Shown here: one piece after another, positions 14,919-24,422 of the stretch | Layout of the letters: the number at the start of each line of letters is the position of its first letter | How positions within the stretch are numbered: position 1 is the stretch's first letter | Source: Candidatus Omnitrophota bacterium | GTDB lineage: Bacteria; Omnitrophota; Gorgyraeia; DTHP01 | DNA: 50,150 bases | Assembly (NCBI GenBank): GCA_023819145.1 | Contig: JAMWCW010000004.1 | Coordinates: 73,935-124,084 of the forward strand | Direction of reading: 5' to 3' | Notes under the pieces: generated by a model | The model's input: the letters and a program-made list of their open reading frames with translations, nothing else | What the model was told of the DNA's origin: nothing | The model's database searches: none | Position numbers and translations under genes: made by a program

Positions 14919-16259
14919 CTAAACCTCCTTTCTGCAAAACTTTCTGTTTAACTTATGGTTTAATTCTTTGAGCATTTGAAATTTATTATACTCTCCCTTA
15001 TAAAGCGGAAAAACAGAATTATTATGCCACAAAGGGTCAAGGTTTGTATCTAATTTTGCACGGTTATATTCATAAGTGCCGGGAACAGGAGAATACTCTT
15101 CAAGATAAACCCTCGCTTTAAAAGAATGCGCAAAATAAATAGACTCCTCTATTTCTTCAAATGGTTGTCCTGGAAGTCCTATAAGGAGATATATTCCTAT
15201 ATCGGAAGAACTGTATCCTGCCTTTTTCAAGAGTTTAACTGCTTCAATAATCGTTTTTTTATTTACCTTCCCACCGGTTAACCTCTGTCTATTGAAAGAA
15301 ACGCTTTCTAGTCCTAAACGAGGCTGAAGAAAATTTGTTTTTTTCATAAGATGGGCAAGTTCTTCATCTAAAAAACAGGCATTTAAACCATTAGGAGTAT
15401 GGAAATTTAATGGGAGTTGGTATTCTAATATTTTCTTAAGAATAATTTTAATATGTGTATCAGCTTTATATAAAAGAGCATCGTCATAAAAAGCGAAGTT
15501 TTTTATCTTTAGTTTCTGATGGAAGTATACAATTTCAGAAAAAATATCTTCAGGATTATGCTGATAAATCTTAGGTTCCAACAAATACCAACCACAATAA
15601 CTGCATTTAAATGGACAACCAGAGGAAGTTCTTAAAGCTATATATTCATTTTTGGAGTAAATTTCATAATAAGGGGGTAAATAAATAGAATTTATATCAT
15701 AAGTAAAATCTTTGGAAAGAATCTTTCCTAACAAGATCAATAATTCTTTAAGGTCTCCTCCTTTAAAAACAAAATCTGCCCTGCTGTATTCTAAAGCATG
15801 ATGATAACATAAGGTAGCATAAATACCTCCTAAAATAATGGGCACCTTAGGATAATTTTTCTTTAAAATTTCTAAAACTTCGAATACTCCTTTATACCAA
15901 TAAGTCATTCCCGAAGTAACTAAAATAATATCTGGTTTTTTAAATTTCTTTAGTAGTTTTTTGAAAATAATAGGAGGCATTCCATAACGTTTATATTTTC
16001 TCGGTATATCCTTAAATATAGATGGTTTCTCTACTTCCTCCGCATAATATTTTCCGATACCACAAATACCTTTATCAGTGATGCGGTTTATCATCTGGGG
16101 ATGAAAACGGTCAAGACAATCAATAAAGCGAATTTTAAAACCTAAATTTGAAAGTAATCTCGCAATCTTTAGAAACCCAATGGGCTTAGAAAATAAATCG
16201 TAACAAGCAAAATCATAAATCCAAGGATTAACCATTAATACACACACTTCTCTTCCCAT
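14919..16259 (-). CDS. B12-binding-domain radical SAM protein
   Basis: 446 residues. An N-terminal Rossmann-like region (about 1-185, with GFLKIARLLSNLG and PIILGGIYATL) matches the cobalamin-binding half of such enzymes, followed by a radical SAM core whose cluster motif is CPFKCSYCGWY. The substrate is unknown. These enzymes methylate or rearrange unreactive carbons, or act on lipids. It lies upstream of osmC and the rRNA methyltransferase, with a 67-base gap from rsmA. Confident on class, not on reaction. Confidence 0.85.
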   Translation of the reverse strand: MGREVCVLMVNPWIYDFACYDLFSKPIGFLKIARLLSNLGFKIRFIDCLDRFHPQMINRITDKGICGIGKYYAEEVEKPSIFKDIPRKYKRYGMPPIIFKKLLKKFKKPDIILVTSGMTYWYKGVFEVLEILKKNYPKVPIILGGIYATLCYHHALEYSRADFVFKGGDLKELLILLGKILSKDFTYDINSIYLPPYYEIYSKNEYIALRTSSGCPFKCSYCGWYLLEPKIYQHNPEDIFSEIVYFHQKLKIKNFAFYDDALLYKADTHIKIILKKILEYQLPLNFHTPNGLNACFLDEELAHLMKKTNFLQPRLGLESVSFNRQRLTGGKVNKKTIIEAVKLLKKAGYSSSDIGIYLLIGLPGQPFEEIEESIYFAHSFKARVYLEEYSPVPGTYEYNRAKLDTNLDPLWHNNSVFPLYKGEYNKFQMLKELNHKLNRKFCRKEV

Positions 16260-16326
16260 ACTTTAAAAAATTTTACATCTAATAAAGAAAAACCATTTAA
16301 TTATTTAAATTATCAATGCATAATAA

Positions 16327-17181
16327 TTAATGTTTTTTAAAACTATCCAAACATTCAGCTAAAGCGATAAAATCTTCTATACTCAAAGTTTCAGGTCTTC
16401 TTAGGGAATTTATTTTTGCTTTCCTAAGAGCAATCATTAATTCTTCTCTTTTATAACCCAGTTTACTCTTTAACAAAGCATTAATTATTTTTTTGCGCCT
16501 ATTCTGGAAAGAAGAGCGAACAATGGAAAAGATTTTTTTTTCTATATCTTTTTTTGTTCTCGGTTTTTTTATAATTTCTATTTTCAAAAAACAGGAATCC
16601 ACTTCTGGCCGGGGAAAAAAACAATTTCTTTTTATGGAAAAAAGGATGATTGGTTTTGCATAGAAGTTAACAAATACGGTTAGGGACCCATAACTTTTCT
16701 CACCAGCTCTAGCAACTATTCTCTGTGCAAGTTCTTTTTGTAAACTGATATATATAGAATCGATGTATTCATGATTCTCGATTAGATAAGAAATGATGGG
16801 GGTAGATATATAATAAGGAAGATTGCCTATTACCTTTAACTTCTTATAAGAGGAATGTTCTTGATGAGGAAAAGGAAATTTAAGAATATCGGTGTTTATT
16901 AATTCTAGATTCTTAAAAGAACGAAGTCTTTCTTTGAGTATTTTACAGAATGCTTCATCTTTTTCTACTGCATAAACAAACCTCGTTTTTCTACACAATT
17001 CTTCAGTAAGAGCACCTAGCCCCGGCCCAATTTCCAAAACTGTATCCCTCTTGGATAGTTGACAAACTAAAATGATTTTTTTTTGGATATTCTTATCAAC
17101 TAAAAAATGTTGTCCCCAAAATTTCTTAGGAAAAAGATTATAAATATGGAAAATCTCGGTTAATTCAGAAAGAGAGAGCAT
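16327..17181 (-). CDS. rsmA: 16S rRNA dimethyladenosine transferase
   Basis: KsgA dimethylates A1518 and A1519 of 16S rRNA late in 30S assembly. The 284 residues show the usual start (PKKFWGQHFLVDKNIQ), SAM motif I LEIGPGLGALTEEL, the acidic YAVEKD, and the catalytic NLPYYIS motif. The C-terminal domain is present. The ATG overlaps the 3' end of pdxA by 17 bases, making this the last gene of the run beginning at 23258. Confidence 0.97.
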   Translation of the reverse strand: MLSLSELTEIFHIYNLFPKKFWGQHFLVDKNIQKKIILVCQLSKRDTVLEIGPGLGALTEELCRKTRFVYAVEKDEAFCKILKERLRSFKNLELINTDILKFPFPHQEHSSYKKLKVIGNLPYYISTPIISYLIENHEYIDSIYISLQKELAQRIVARAGEKSYGSLTVFVNFYAKPIILFSIKRNCFFPRPEVDSCFLKIEIIKKPRTKKDIEKKIFSIVRSSFQNRRKKIINALLKSKLGYKREELMIALRKAKINSLRRPETLSIEDFIALAECLDSFKKH

Positions 17182-18139
17182 TGCGAGATAACTGATAAGT
17201 CAGTTTTATTGCTTCATACATAGAATGAAAAGAAGCAATACCTTTTCCGGCAATATCAAAAGCGGTTCCATGTCCGGGAGAGGTGCGAATAAAAGGAAGT
17301 CCCAAAGTTATATTCACGGTGTGTTGGGGATCAACCATTTTCACCGGAATCATTACCTGGTCATGATACATACCTATAATACAATCGTATTTATTATCTC
17401 TATAATTTGAGAACAGACCATCAGCAGAATATGGGCCAGAAATATTTGCTATATGCTCTTTATTAATTTTTTTAACCGCAGGAATAATTATATTTTTCTC
17501 CTCCACTCCCAACAACCCTCCTTCTCCGCCATGGGGATTAAGAGAACATATCGCTATGCGTGGCAAAGAAAGATAAAAATATTTTTTAATATACTCTGCC
17601 ACAATTTTAATACCTTTAAAAATATAAGAATAATTTATGAGACGGTTAACCTCCTTTAAAGAAATGTGTCGTGTTAGAGGAACTACACGCAGATATCTAT
17701 TTGCCAACATCATCATAACATTTGTTATTTTAAAAGAAGAACTAAGATATTCAGTATGTCCAACAAACCTTTTCCCCGACCTGTTTATCATTTCTTTACT
17801 CACGGGAGCGGTGACTAAAGCAGAAATTTCTTTCTTCTTTAATAGACGAATTGCTACATCAATGTAATCCAGCGCAGCCCTGCCATATTCAGGTTTACAG
17901 AACCCCGGTCTAAAACTTTTGGGAACGTTATTTAAATCAACTAACACTATATTACTTCTTGAAAATAGATTCCTTATTTTAAAGAGAAGTAAATATCTTT
18001 CCAGAACACATCTATCGCCAATAATCAGAAAATTAATAGGTAATTTCTGTAGTGACAACTTGTCTACTGCCTTAATTAAAACCTCCGGACCAATTCCCGC
18101 GGGGTCTCCCATAGTTATACCTATGGTTATCCTATTCAT
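17165..18139 (-). CDS. pdxA: 4-hydroxythreonine-4-phosphate dehydrogenase
   Basis: PdxA oxidises 4-phosphohydroxy-L-threonine in DXP-independent-style pyridoxal phosphate synthesis. The sequence begins ITIGITMGDPAGIGPEV, contains the metal ligands in VGHTEYL and GMYHDQVMIP, and ends with the conserved RTSPGHGTAFDIAGKG. 324 residues is normal. It overlaps both the SurA-like gene (8 bases) and rsmA (17 bases). The surA-pdxA-rsmA order is familiar from many bacteria. Confidence 0.96.
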   Translation of the reverse strand: MNRITIGITMGDPAGIGPEVLIKAVDKLSLQKLPINFLIIGDRCVLERYLLLFKIRNLFSRSNIVLVDLNNVPKSFRPGFCKPEYGRAALDYIDVAIRLLKKKEISALVTAPVSKEMINRSGKRFVGHTEYLSSSFKITNVMMMLANRYLRVVPLTRHISLKEVNRLINYSYIFKGIKIVAEYIKKYFYLSLPRIAICSLNPHGGEGGLLGVEEKNIIIPAVKKINKEHIANISGPYSADGLFSNYRDNKYDCIIGMYHDQVMIPVKMVDPQHTVNITLGLPFIRTSPGHGTAFDIAGKGIASFHSMYEAIKLTYQLSRNALSF

Positions 18140-19088
18140 TTATCTGGATAAATGCTTTCTCTTTCAACTCAGCAACCCAATTATTGAATCTTTCGTCCAG
18201 TTTACGTCTATAGAGCATATTTCTAATATCTAACTGCACATCGGCAAAATTCAATGTTTTACCACGTATATACTCATCCACCTTGAATAAATAGAATCCA
18301 CCCTCGGTTTCAATCCATTGGGATATGTCTCCAGTTCTTAGAGAGAAAATAATCTCTTCTATCCGTGGGGAGAGCTCTCCTCTCTTAATTTCTCCCATTA
18401 TTCCACCTTTAAAAGCAGTAGTTCCTTCGGAGTATTTCCTGGCAACTTCCTCAAAAGGCGTATTTTCTTCAAGTAGGATACTGATTTCATCCAGCCTCTG
18501 CATAATCTCTTCAGAGGAGCGCCCCTGTTTATAAACAAAAATATTTTTAAGTTTCACTCTATCAGGCTCCCTAAACTCTTCACTATGTTCTTTGTAAAAT
18601 TCCTCTACCTCCTGAGGGGTTACTACTATTTTATTCCTTACTTTGTTAAAAAATAGTTTTTGCAAAATTATTTCATACTCAAATGACTCCCGCAAGTCAT
18701 CGATGGATAAACCTGATTCTTTTAAGCCTGAAAGAAACACTTCTTCGGTAGGAAATTTTTTCTTTACATTATCCAGCATCTCTTTTATTTCCCCCTCCGT
18801 CGCTGAAATATTTTCTTTCTTTGCTTTCTCCCTAACAAGCTTGTTTATGATAAGCCTATCGAGCAAGGTTTTTTCCAATTCTTTTTCCTCTTCTTGGGTT
18901 ATATCCCCTTTTCTATTCTGCTTTATCTGATAGATTAGAAAAGTTTTTTTGTGCTCCAATTCACTTTTAGTAATTAATTCATCATTTATTATGGCTACAA
19001 TACGATTCTGACTTGACTCGTTTTCTCCGCCACAAACCATCTGCGAGAAAATAATTACAATAATAATCGTTAATAAAATATTTTTCAT
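18132..19088 (-). CDS. SurA-like periplasmic peptidyl-prolyl isomerase
   Basis: 318 residues with a Sec signal peptide (LLTIIIVIIFSQMVCGG), an N-terminal SurA-type helical domain (AIINDELITKSELEHK) and one parvulin domain at about 165-265 (RVKLKNIFVY, then KGGIMGEIKRGELSP). Only one parvulin domain is present, against two in enteric SurA. It should help outer-membrane proteins fold. It follows mfd by 1 base and overlaps pdxA. Confidence 0.9.
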   Translation of the reverse strand: MKNILLTIIIVIIFSQMVCGGENESSQNRIVAIINDELITKSELEHKKTFLIYQIKQNRKGDITQEEEKELEKTLLDRLIINKLVREKAKKENISATEGEIKEMLDNVKKKFPTEEVFLSGLKESGLSIDDLRESFEYEIILQKLFFNKVRNKIVVTPQEVEEFYKEHSEEFREPDRVKLKNIFVYKQGRSSEEIMQRLDEISILLEENTPFEEVARKYSEGTTAFKGGIMGEIKRGELSPRIEEIIFSLRTGDISQWIETEGGFYLFKVDEYIRGKTLNFADVQLDIRNMLYRRKLDERFNNWVAELKEKAFIQINE

Positions 19089-19089
19089 T

Positions 19090-21042
19090 TCAGACCAATT
19101 GTTGAACTATAGTGCGATGGTTCTTAACATTACTATTCACATATTCTTCCTTATAAGTCTGGAGACGATTTATTGCTTCTCGAAGTAAACGACAGTATAA
19201 GTCAAAACCTATTTGATAGATATAACCATGCTGTTGTGTCCCAAGGATGTTTCCAGCACCTCTTATTTGAAGGTCTTCCAAGGCAATTTTAAAACCAGAG
19301 CCTAACTCTGTATGTTTTTCAATCGCCGATAACCGCTTCTTTGCCTCAGAATCTAATACTGCTCCTTTAGATACGAGAAAGTAGGCATATGCCTTTACGT
19401 TAAACCTTCCCACCCGTCCTTTTAATTGGTAAAGGTCTGATAAACCAAAATGATCAGCATGATTTACTAAGATAGTATTTACATTAGGTATATCTATACC
19501 TGATTCAATAATAGTTGTGCAGACGAGCACATTAAATCTTTTCTCTATAAAATCTAACATTACTTTTTCCAGCATGCGTTCAGGTAATTTTCCATGTGCA
19601 ACTCCAATACTTGCCTCAGGAATAATTTGAGATAATCTTCGGGCAATTTTTTCTATGCCCTCTACCCGATTATGCACAAAGAATACCTGACCGTTCCGCC
19701 CTAACTCGTTAAGAATAACTCGACGAATAAAACCTTCATCATATTCGCAGACGCGTGTCTCCACAGGCATACGCTCCTTAGGAGGGGTGTTGATTACAGA
19801 CATATCCCTGGTTCCCATAAGCGCCATGTAGAGTGTGCGAGGAATAGGAGTAGCGGTTAGAGTAAGCACATCAACAAGGAGTCTTAATTTCTTCAATTTT
19901 TCCTTATGCTCTACTCCAAAACGCTGTTCCTCATCAGTAATTACCAAACCAAGGTCTTTGAATTTTATGTCGGGAGAAAGGAGTCGATGCGTCCCAATAA
20001 CAATATCTATAATCCCTTTATTGAGAGCTGTTACAATTTCCTTTTGCTGCTCTTCACTGCGAAACCTACTAAGCATCTCTATATTAACAGGAAAATGTTG
20101 CATCCGAGTTTTAAATGTATGGTAATGTTGTTCTGCCAGAATTGTAGTAGGAACCAATATGGCAACCTGTTTATTATCCATAACTGCCTTAAAAGCAGCA
20201 CGTAAAGCAACTTCAGTCTTTCCATACCCCACATCACCACAGATGAGCCTATCCATAGGATAAGGTGATTCCATGTCTCTTTTAACTTCTAAGGTTGCCT
20301 TTATCTGATCAGGGGTTTCCTTATAAGGAAAACTTTTTTCCAATTCCTTCTGCCACGCTGAATCCGGTGAAAAAGAAAAACCGGTGAGTATTTTCCTCTT
20401 AGCATGCATCTCCAATAACTCTTGCGCTTTTGACCATATTCCTTTACGCGACCTTTCCTTTACTCTCTGCCATTCTTTAGCCCCCAAGCGATACATACGT
20501 GGAGGTCTGCCTTCAAACCCAATGTATTTTTGAATCAAATGCATATCCTGCTGAGGAACATAAAGCTTAGCTCCATCTTTATATCTTAATACAAGACAAT
20601 CCTGAAATCTATTCTTATCTAAACGAATTTTTCTTCTGCCTTCGTATATCCCAATTCCGTAAATTACATGCACCACATAGTCACCCGGTTTTATCTCTAC
20701 AAAATTCTGGATAGGGAAATTTTCATCAAACCTCTCATAAACTGTCTTTATGTGATGGGCTTTTTCAGAGCAAGGGAGAATGATAATTACTTCATAATAA
20801 CTAAATAATTCTCCCGTAGCAATATTAAATCCTCTTAAAGAATCTATTTTCTTTTCATCCCATACAATTTTTACGGGAGACTCGAATGTAACAGGAAAAA
20901 TCTCCACTACTTCCCCACGATAACAAAAATCTCCTTCTTCGTCCACATCATCTCGCCGCCGGTATCCTAAATTATTAACGCAACGAATAAACTCTCCCTG
21001 GTGAATTTCTTGACCTTTAAATATCTTGAGCATATCAAACAT
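19090..21042 (-). CDS. mfd: short Mfd-like transcription-repair coupling factor, no UvrB-like module
   Basis: Mfd is normally about 1,100 residues; this one is 650. It keeps the end of the N-terminal module (VNNLGYRRRDDV, then GEVVEIFPV), the RNA-polymerase interaction domain (VHVIYGIGIYEGRRK) and a full superfamily-2 translocase (GDVGYGKTEVALRA, TDEEQRFGVEHKE, TATPIPRTLYMAL, TTIIESGIDIPN, QLKGRVGR). Missing are most of the UvrB-homologous domains that bind UvrA, and the C-terminal inhibitory domain. It starts 1 base after argS, so truncation by assembly is excluded. It may dislodge stalled RNA polymerase without recruiting repair. Confidence 0.9.
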   Translation of the reverse strand: MFDMLKIFKGQEIHQGEFIRCVNNLGYRRRDDVDEEGDFCYRGEVVEIFPVTFESPVKIVWDEKKIDSLRGFNIATGELFSYYEVIIILPCSEKAHHIKTVYERFDENFPIQNFVEIKPGDYVVHVIYGIGIYEGRRKIRLDKNRFQDCLVLRYKDGAKLYVPQQDMHLIQKYIGFEGRPPRMYRLGAKEWQRVKERSRKGIWSKAQELLEMHAKRKILTGFSFSPDSAWQKELEKSFPYKETPDQIKATLEVKRDMESPYPMDRLICGDVGYGKTEVALRAAFKAVMDNKQVAILVPTTILAEQHYHTFKTRMQHFPVNIEMLSRFRSEEQQKEIVTALNKGIIDIVIGTHRLLSPDIKFKDLGLVITDEEQRFGVEHKEKLKKLRLLVDVLTLTATPIPRTLYMALMGTRDMSVINTPPKERMPVETRVCEYDEGFIRRVILNELGRNGQVFFVHNRVEGIEKIARRLSQIIPEASIGVAHGKLPERMLEKVMLDFIEKRFNVLVCTTIIESGIDIPNVNTILVNHADHFGLSDLYQLKGRVGRFNVKAYAYFLVSKGAVLDSEAKKRLSAIEKHTELGSGFKIALEDLQIRGAGNILGTQQHGYIYQIGFDLYCRLLREAINRLQTYKEEYVNSNVKNHRTIVQQLV

Positions 21043-21043
21043 T

Positions 21044-22741
21044 TTACATCTTCTCCGGCAAAGATATACCCAGAAGTTTTAGCCCATTTCCTATAACAAC
21101 ACCTACCGCCATAGCCATGATTAATCTAGTATAACTTTTCTCTATGTCGGAATCAATAATTCGATAACGTGCATAGTACTGATGAAAAGTTTTAGCCAAC
21201 ATCTGAAGGTAAACTATAAGAATGTTGGGCTCAAGATTACGTTCTACTTCTAAAATTATATAATGAAACTGATGTATGAGACGGATAATATTCAATTCCT
21301 CTTCTTGAAAATGAGAAATTAGCAAATCTATAACCTTAGAATCACTTAAGATTTTATCCAATTCTATTCCTCGTTCGCGCGCATGTTCTTTCAAACTGTT
21401 GATCCGGGCATGGGCATATTGAAGGTAATAAACGGGATTTTCTGCAGAATCTTTTTTGGCTAAAGCGATATCAAAATCTAAATGGCTATCCAAACGACGA
21501 CTTAAGAAGAAGAATCTCGCTACATCTTTGCCTATTTCTTTTACCACTTCTTCCAGAGTGATAAAGGTCCCTGCACGCGTAGACATAGGGACGACTTTCC
21601 CATTTCGATAAAGATTAGCCAATTGAACAATAAGAATTTTTAATTTTTCCTCATCATACCCCAAGGCTTTTACCGCTGCTCGTAAACGAGAAATGTACCC
21701 ATGGTGGTCCGGACCCCAGAGATTAATGAGCCAATTGAATCCACGTTCATATTTATCTTTATGATACGCAATGTCTGAAGCAATATATGTTAAACTACCG
21801 TCTGATTTCCGAACAACTCTGTCTTTATCATCACCAAAAAGAGTGGATTTAAGCCAAAAAGCACCTTCTTTATGGTAAATAAATCCTTTCTCTTCCAACG
21901 ATGCAATTACTTCCTTAACGCACCCTGATTTTATTAAGAAAGATTGACTTACCCAGTTATCAAATTTGACCCCAAAATTTACTAAATCTCCTCTTATTAT
22001 TTTTAATATTTCCTCGCAACCAAAGCGAATGAAAAAATCCCGGGTTTCAATATCCCATTCTTTAAATCTTTCTCTATCCAAAGGAATTCTTTTGGCAATT
22101 TCAAATATGTAATCTCCTTTATAACCATCAATGGGGAAATCTTTTTCTTCTCCAAGTAATTGCCGAAATCTTACCCAGATGGACTTGGCTAAATTATCCA
22201 TCTGAATTCCTTCATCATTTATATAATATTCCCTCTCTACCTTATATCCTAAAAAAGAGAGAACATTTGCTAAAGCATCTCCGATAGCTGCCTGCCTTCC
22301 GTGAGCTATGCTCAAGGGACCGGTAGGGTTAGCACTTACAAATTCAACTAGAACAGAAGAACCTTTACCATAATCGGAACTTCCAAACTTATCACCTTCA
22401 ATAAGGCAATTGATGACTTCTCTATAAAGATATTTTTCTGATAAAAAGAAATTAATAAATCCTGGAAGACGAAAATCGATTTTCTTAACTATATTCTTTA
22501 AAAAGGAATCCTTCTCAATCTCTCTCTCTAACTCCAACAGAATATTATTCCCTATGTTTTGAATATCATCTTTCAATAAGTTAGTTAATTTAAAGATAAT
22601 ATTAGAATATAAGTCACCGTGACTTAACTGGTGGCAAAGAAACAGCTCAATATTTAATTTGGAATCTTTTAATTGAGGGAAACGGTATTTTATGGAATTT
22701 TCCAAACAGGATTTTATTTTTGGATATAAGATTCTACTCAT
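21044..22741 (-). CDS. argS: arginyl-tRNA synthetase
   Basis: 565 residues, class I synthetase. The N-terminal Add-1 tRNA D-loop binding domain is followed by EFVSANPTGPLSIAHGRQ, which holds the HIGH-equivalent HGR motif, the YINDEGIQMDNLA segment and the VVPMSTRAG loop that replaces KMSKS. The C-terminal DALR anticodon-binding domain (YYLQYAHARI) is complete. It charges tRNA-Arg, one copy of which lies at 5086. It sits 10 bases after rsfS and 1 base before mfd. Confidence 0.97.
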   Translation of the reverse strand: MSRILYPKIKSCLENSIKYRFPQLKDSKLNIELFLCHQLSHGDLYSNIIFKLTNLLKDDIQNIGNNILLELEREIEKDSFLKNIVKKIDFRLPGFINFFLSEKYLYREVINCLIEGDKFGSSDYGKGSSVLVEFVSANPTGPLSIAHGRQAAIGDALANVLSFLGYKVEREYYINDEGIQMDNLAKSIWVRFRQLLGEEKDFPIDGYKGDYIFEIAKRIPLDRERFKEWDIETRDFFIRFGCEEILKIIRGDLVNFGVKFDNWVSQSFLIKSGCVKEVIASLEEKGFIYHKEGAFWLKSTLFGDDKDRVVRKSDGSLTYIASDIAYHKDKYERGFNWLINLWGPDHHGYISRLRAAVKALGYDEEKLKILIVQLANLYRNGKVVPMSTRAGTFITLEEVVKEIGKDVARFFFLSRRLDSHLDFDIALAKKDSAENPVYYLQYAHARINSLKEHARERGIELDKILSDSKVIDLLISHFQEEELNIIRLIHQFHYIILEVERNLEPNILIVYLQMLAKTFHQYYARYRIIDSDIEKSYTRLIMAMAVGVVIGNGLKLLGISLPEKM

Positions 22742-22751
22742 AAGAAATTAT

Positions 22752-23087
22752 TCAGAATTCTATAGTGGGGGCTTCGCCCCAGAGACGGTCTAAATCGTAG
22801 AATTTTCTGGTTGGTTCATAAAAGATATGGACGATGATATCGCCGTAATCAAGTAAAATCCACGTGGAAGAAGCGCCTTCTTGATGCCATGGTTTAAAAC
22901 TCCGCAGAAGAAGTTCTTCTTTCACTGCCTCACTAATGGCCTCCATTCTTTTTAAGGAAGCCCCTGAACAAATAACAAAAAAATCGGCAATTGTAGAAAT
23001 TTTCCGAATATCAAGAATTCTTACATCGTCTGCTTTTTTAGCTATACATAACTTAGCGATAAAAATTGCTTTTTCGTATGAATTTAT
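22752..23087 (-). CDS. rsfS: ribosomal silencing factor RsfS with apparent ATA start codon
   Basis: RsfS binds L14 and blocks subunit joining in poor growth conditions. The ATG at 22946 would give only 64 residues and lose conserved sequence. Upstream in the same frame the protein continues: SYEKAIFIAKL, KKADDVRILDIRK, TIADFFVICSGAS. No ATG, GTG or TTG exists before the in-frame TGA. The best start is ATA at 23087, exactly where family members have Met, 10 bases after GGAGG within a full-consensus AGGAGGTGAT (23103-23094). That gives 111 residues, the normal size. The gene lies between a zinc ribbon gene and argS. Confidence 0.85.
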   Translation of the reverse strand: MNSYEKAIFIAKLCIAKKADDVRILDIRKISTIADFFVICSGASLKRMEAISEAVKEELLLRSFKPWHQEGASSTWILLDYGDIIVHIFYEPTRKFYDLDRLWGEAPTIEF

Positions 23088-23120
23088 TTCTCAATCACCT
23101 CCTGGTTATAAAAGCAATTT

Positions 23121-23258
23121 TTATTTCTGGATTCTAAAAAGCGTGGTTCCACAATCAGGACATTTACCTTTCACAGCATTGCGCCCATTTTTTAAGGTTA
23201 CCTTCTGGGCATCCTTCATTTCTTTCTTTGCCTTACACTTCACACAGTATGCTTCCAT
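23121..23258 (-). CDS. 45-residue zinc ribbon protein (DUF5679-like)
   Basis: MEAYCVKCKAKKEM, a middle VTLKNGRNAVKG, then CPDCGTTLFRIQK: two CxxC pairs forming a minimal zinc ribbon, matching the DUF5679 pattern as I remember it. A ribosome-binding site AAGGAG precedes the ATG and a consensus promoter lies upstream. It is the first gene of the rsfS-argS-mfd operon. The role is unknown; in other genomes the family is often mixed with information-processing genes. Confidence 0.75.
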   Translation of the reverse strand: MEAYCVKCKAKKEMKDAQKVTLKNGRNAVKGKCPDCGTTLFRIQK

Positions 23259-23304
23259 CTTCGACTCCTTTTGTTAAGAGGGTTATTAATTTTACAGTGT
23301 AATT

Positions 23305-23334
23305 AGTTTATCACATAAAACTCTTTTATGTCAA
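23305..23334 (-). promoter_or_regulatory. promoter of the zinc ribbon-rsfS-argS-mfd operon
   Basis: On the - strand: TTGACA (23334-23329), an 18-base spacer and TAAACT (23310-23305). The -35 contains the TGA stop (23333-23331) of thrC. Confidence 0.65.
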
Positions 23335-24422
23335 TAGCCTAATGCTGTCACTATTCTTTTGAATTCGGCATTAATCTTTCTTGGAGGGGTAACCGTTCTC
23401 ATTACCAAATCAGGATCTTTTAGACCGTGACCGGTAAGGATACAAACTATTCTTTTTATTGATTTGGAAAATCTTAAATCCCGGGAACGGAAATATCTTT
23501 TCTTTATGAGTTTCAATAATCCTGCAACAGAGGCTGCAGAAGCTGGTTCAACAAAAATGCCTTCGTATTGGGCAAGAAGTTTATATGCCTCAAGAATTTC
23601 GCTATCCGAAACTATATCTATAAAACCACCTGATTCGTCTTTTGCCTCTACTGCCTTTTCCCAACTCGCCGGATTGCCTATACGTATAGCGGTAGCAATG
23701 GTTTTAGGATTTTTTATCACTTTGCCCCTAACAATAGGAGCAGCTCCTTCTGCTTGAAAACCAATCATCTGCGGAAGCTTTCTAATCTTTTTATTTTGAT
23801 GGTATTCTTTATAACCTTTCCAATAAGCAGTGATGTTACCTGCATTGCCTACTGGAATAATGTGAAAATCGGGTGCTTCTTTTAAAACATCACAGATCTC
23901 AAAACTGGCAGTCTTCTGTCCTTCTATACGATAAGGGTTTAGAGAATTTACTAAAGTTATGGGATATTTATGGGTAATTTCACGAACTATTTCTAAACAT
24001 ACATCAAAGTTACCCTCTATCTCTAAAACCTTTGCCCCGTGGACCAAAGCCTGAGAAAGTTTACCCAACGCAATGTAACCGGAAGGAACAAGTACAAAAC
24101 ACTTAATCCCCGCACGTGCGGCATAACAGGCAGCAGAAGCAGAAGTATTCCCTGTAGAAGCACAGATAATGGCTTCTGCTCTATCTTCACATGCTTTAGA
24201 AACAGCTACAGTCATCCCCCGGTCCTTAAAAGAACCAGTGGGATTAAATCCTTCGCATTTAAAGTAAACCTGAAATCTTTTTCCTAATAACTTACCGATG
24301 TACCTTGAAGGAACTAATGGCGTATTTCCTTCTTTTAAGGTGATAACCGGAGTTTTTGAGGAGACAGGCAGATATTTTTTGTAGTATTTTATAACCCCCG
24401 GCCACTCTATTTCTATATTCAT
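23331..24422 (-). CDS. thrC: threonine synthase
   Basis: A PLP enzyme converting phosphohomoserine to threonine. The 363 residues include [14 protein letters not shown], the PLP lysine in [23 protein letters not shown] and the phosphate loop [13 protein letters not shown]. It is the short, class-II-free bacterial form. The ATG overlaps the hom stop (ATGA), so the pair is translationally coupled. No thrB (homoserine kinase) is nearby. Confidence 0.96.
   Translation of the reverse strand: MNIEIEWPGVIKYYKKYLPVSSKTPVITLKEGNTPLVPSRYIGKLLGKRFQVYFKCEGFNPTGSFKDRGMTVAVSKACEDRAEAIICASTGNTSASAACYAARAGIKCFVLVPSGYIALGKLSQALVHGAKVLEIEGNFDVCLEIVREITHKYPITLVNSLNPYRIEGQKTASFEICDVLKEAPDFHIIPVGNAGNITAYWKGYKEYHQNKKIRKLPQMIGFQAEGAAPIVRGKVIKNPKTIATAIRIGNPASWEKAVEAKDESGGFIDIVSDSEILEAYKLLAQYEGIFVEPASAASVAGLLKLIKKRYFRSRDLRFSKSIKRIVCILTGHGLKDPDLVMRTVTPPRKINAEFKRIVTALGY

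Noticed and set aside
19090-21042. Mfd truncated by frameshift
   Set aside because: No Mfd N-terminal sequence exists upstream; argS ends 1 base before the start.
22752-22946. rsfS as a 64-residue protein from the ATG at 22946
   Set aside because: It would drop the conserved N-terminal third that is present in frame upstream; the Shine-Dalgarno is at 23098-23103.
22936-23277. 113-codon + strand frame
   Set aside because: It is the reverse complement of rsfS and the zinc ribbon gene, both of which have recognised motifs and ribosome-binding sites on the - strand.
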